A stretch of 9,269 nt of DNA, taken from Bacteroidia bacterium. GTDB lineage: Bacteria > Bacteroidota > Bacteroidia > UBA8524. Positions 7,875-9,269 of this stretch are shown here, piece by piece. The notes beneath the pieces are model-generated. The model was not told the DNA's origin, ran no database searches, and was given only the letters and a program-made list of their open reading frames with translations. A program made the position numbers and the translations under genes. How positions within the stretch are numbered: position 1 is the first letter of the stretch; each line of letters opens with the position of its first letter. Location of the stretch: positions 1-9,269 of the forward strand of contig JALRIQ010000038.1 of assembly GCA_023277325.1 (NCBI GenBank), given 5' to 3'.

Positions 7875-8093
7875 CTATAAATCCCAAACGGAGCTTCTTC
7901 TTTCCCGGATATAGGAACGGATATTCATCCAAAATGCTACCACTAAGTAAAAGAGAATTGGTGATCCAAGGGTTAAGCATGAAGTATAGATAAAGTAAAG
8001 GCGAATCCGCTCAGAAGAAATTCCGAGCTTATTTCCGATATAGGAACATACCCCATAAAGGCCCTTTTCCATCAAATACTTTAATGAACTCAT
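7875..8093 (-). CDS. Short PspC-domain membrane protein
   Basis: The 72-residue product carries a PspC-type domain: a short amphipathic N-terminal part with KGLYGVCSYIGNKLGIS (residues 10-26), the conserved RIRLYFIY segment (29-36), one hydrophobic transmembrane stretch (about 34-56) and a basic tail ending in SSVWDL. PspC domains act in envelope-stress (phage-shock) responses in Proteobacteria. The short single-domain forms of Flavobacteriia are often labelled PspC family transcriptional regulators, but no DNA-binding domain is visible here and the true role is unknown. The gene follows the DUF2851 gene after 32 bases and has its own promoter. The box TAACTTTG ends only four bases before the chosen ATG, so the mRNA would be nearly leaderless, or translation starts at the second Met (residue 8, 8072-8070). 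The start is therefore uncertain by seven residues. Confidence 0.85.
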   Translation of the reverse strand: MSSLKYLMEKGLYGVCSYIGNKLGISSERIRLYFIYTSCLTLGSPILFYLVVAFWMNIRSYIRERRSSVWDL

Positions 8094-8097
8094 ATCT

Positions 8098-8129
8098 CAA
8101 AGTTACACGATTGATACCTTACGTGTCAA
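8098..8129 (-). promoter_or_regulatory. Promoter of the PspC gene (-33 TTG and -7 TAnnTTTG)
   Basis: On the minus strand TTG (8129-8127) is followed after 21 bases by TAACTTTG (8105-8098), an exact TAnnTTTG match at a spacing acceptable for Bacteroidota sigma factors. The -33 element overlaps the DUF2851 stop codon (TGA, 8128-8126). The predicted transcription start falls at or next to the ATG at 8093. A 12-base perfect palindrome (8129-8140) lies immediately upstream within the DUF2851 coding sequence, but a match of that length is expected by chance in a window this size. Confidence 0.6.
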
Positions 8130-9269
8130 GTTCTAGAACTGAGATCCTTTGAAATTGTTTTTGAGACCCCGGAAAGCAGACGATTTCCAACAGCGCATTG
8201 AAGACAAGCCTTAGGTTGGCAATAGTTTTTCGTTAATACAAAAAGCGATTGGGTTTCCCCGAACGATTTGGTCACTATACCCAGAGATTTCCAGCGCCGT
8301 ATCAGCGCATTATTCTCAGGCCTAAGGTTATGGATTTGTTCCAGGACCCACTCCCGCTTATCCGGTAATGACCAATGTTCGGCATACACGAATAAAAATG
8401 GGAACACCGCATTCCCTAATAAAAGCTGACGGGTATTGGTGCCCAAAACACCAGTTAAACCTTCATTAGCCTGACCAAATTTTGAATGATACTCCCAATA
8501 GGGATGAGCATGAACTTCAAATAGTAACTCCATCTGGCGGAGGTCATCGCAGACTAAAAAGGTGCTTAAAGGATTTTCCATCTGAAAGAGGAAATCTGCA
8601 AACTGAGAAATGCGCAGCGTCGGAAAATTGGCTGGTCGCAGGCGAAGAAACTTCCAGTGAATGGCCTTCATAGGGGTTAATCCGTGCAGCTCCTTCAGGA
8701 ATCGATAGCGTTCTTTTAAGGAAGAATGAAAACCATCTAAAGCCTTTGACTCAAGAAGACCTGCTTGTCCCATAAATAGCGCCTCCAATTCTTCCCGGTT
8801 ATTCCGGTGTTTTCTAACAATACGCCAAGGAGTTGCCCGTGAAAGAATTTCAAAAGGCAATGCATTTACCCTTGCCCCAAAATAATGCGCCAGAAACTGG
8901 TAAAATGCCGACTCCCAATTGCCATTTGATTCTGCCAATAACGCTTCAATGCGTTTGGATTTGGTCTCAAAGCGCTCGACAAGCAGCCGCTCCACCCATA
9001 AGGTTGATAGAGCATCAGGTTGTTGAATCAATAATCCTGAACAAGGAATAGGGTCCATACTGGTTTGCCAACTTTCTATGACTTCTATATTCTCCGTCTG
9101 GATAAAATGGCATAACTCCAATTCGGGAAAAGTATGGTTAAGTACTGTATCGCTTTCAAATACGACATGCAAGATGATGGAATCATAAACCGGGTCTTCA
9201 GCATGACCATGTTTAATCCAATCAGAGCTTTTCGTATGAAGTTCTACATTTCCGACCCAGAGGGTTTCA
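8126..9269 (-). CDS. DUF2851 family protein, partial at its N-terminus
   Basis: The frame has no in-window start: it is open from the right edge (first full codon 9268-9266) through 380 residues to TGA at 8128-8126. A start at 9172 would be an internal TTG and would cut off conserved sequence. The first visible residues, ETLWVGNVELH, then SSDWIKHGH and VYDSIILHVVF, match the conserved N-terminal block of DUF2851. Further matches are the IPC motif (C76), WVERLLVERFETKS, FYQFLAHYFGARVNA, LFMGQAGLL, KFLRLRPANFPTLRISQFA, FPFLFVYAEHW, LRPENNALIRRWKSLG and the C-terminal NYCxxxxCxxCAVGNRLL (C350, C355, C358). About 40 N-terminal residues are missing if it has the usual length of roughly 420. After GNRLL there are about 16 extra residues, longer than I would expect. 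The family is largely confined to Bacteroidota and relatives and has no assigned function. The following PspC gene is close, but I cannot show that they act together. Confidence 0.9.
   Translation of the reverse strand, partial: ETLWVGNVELHTKSSDWIKHGHAEDPVYDSIILHVVFESDTVLNHTFPELELCHFIQTENIEVIESWQTSMDPIPCSGLLIQQPDALSTLWVERLLVERFETKSKRIEALLAESNGNWESAFYQFLAHYFGARVNALPFEILSRATPWRIVRKHRNNREELEALFMGQAGLLESKALDGFHSSLKERYRFLKELHGLTPMKAIHWKFLRLRPANFPTLRISQFADFLFQMENPLSTFLVCDDLRQMELLFEVHAHPYWEYHSKFGQANEGLTGVLGTNTRQLLLGNAVFPFLFVYAEHWSLPDKREWVLEQIHNLRPENNALIRRWKSLGIVTKSFGETQSLFVLTKNYCQPKACLQCAVGNRLLSGVSKTISKDLSSRT

Noticed and set aside
8129..8140. Perfect 12-base palindrome AGTTCTAGAACT upstream of the PspC promoter
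   Set aside because: About two such palindromes are expected by chance in a window of this size and it lies within coding sequence, so it is not called as an operator.
1..9269. CRISPR array, insertion sequence, phage or defence island
   Set aside because: No spaced direct repeats, no transposase or integrase motif and no defence-gene domain found; the gene content is housekeeping.

Overview
The window reads as an ordinary chromosomal segment of a Bacteroidota bacterium, most likely of the Flavobacteriales. The evidence is a DUF2851 gene next to a short PspC gene, a Bacteroidota-type PurM, remnants of a LytS-type (QINPHF) sensor kinase, and two exact matches to the TAnnTTTG -7 promoter box of this phylum. 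Base composition looks uniform. I see no tRNA, rRNA, CRISPR array, insertion sequence or phage gene.

Layout: (1) 1-2589, minus strand, runs off the left edge: a large secreted protein with a TolB-like beta-propeller followed by an amidohydrolase domain. (2) 2636-3799, minus: purM, the AIR synthetase of purine biosynthesis, with a -7 box at 3820-3827. (3) 3822-4458, minus: a broken, truncated LytS-family sensor histidine kinase that still reads as kinase when two frameshifts and two stops are bridged. A strong GC-rich hairpin sits at its 5' end. (4) 4495-5805, minus: rmuC. (5) 5975-7867, plus, divergent from rmuC and the only plus-strand gene: a long-chain acyl-CoA synthetase. (6) 7875-8093, minus, convergent with the synthetase: a 72-residue PspC-domain membrane protein. 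(7) 8126-9269, minus, runs off the right edge: a DUF2851 protein.

The genes do not form one pathway. Purine synthesis, DNA maintenance, fatty-acid activation and envelope functions lie side by side as housekeeping genes. The only functionally suggestive pair is DUF2851-PspC, 32 bases apart, with the PspC promoter overlapping the DUF2851 stop codon. I found no convincing new defence or mobile system. The points most worth following are the decaying kinase with its hairpin, the cysteine and acidic/histidine pattern of DUF2851, and the apparent loss of one metal-binding histidine in the amidohydrolase.
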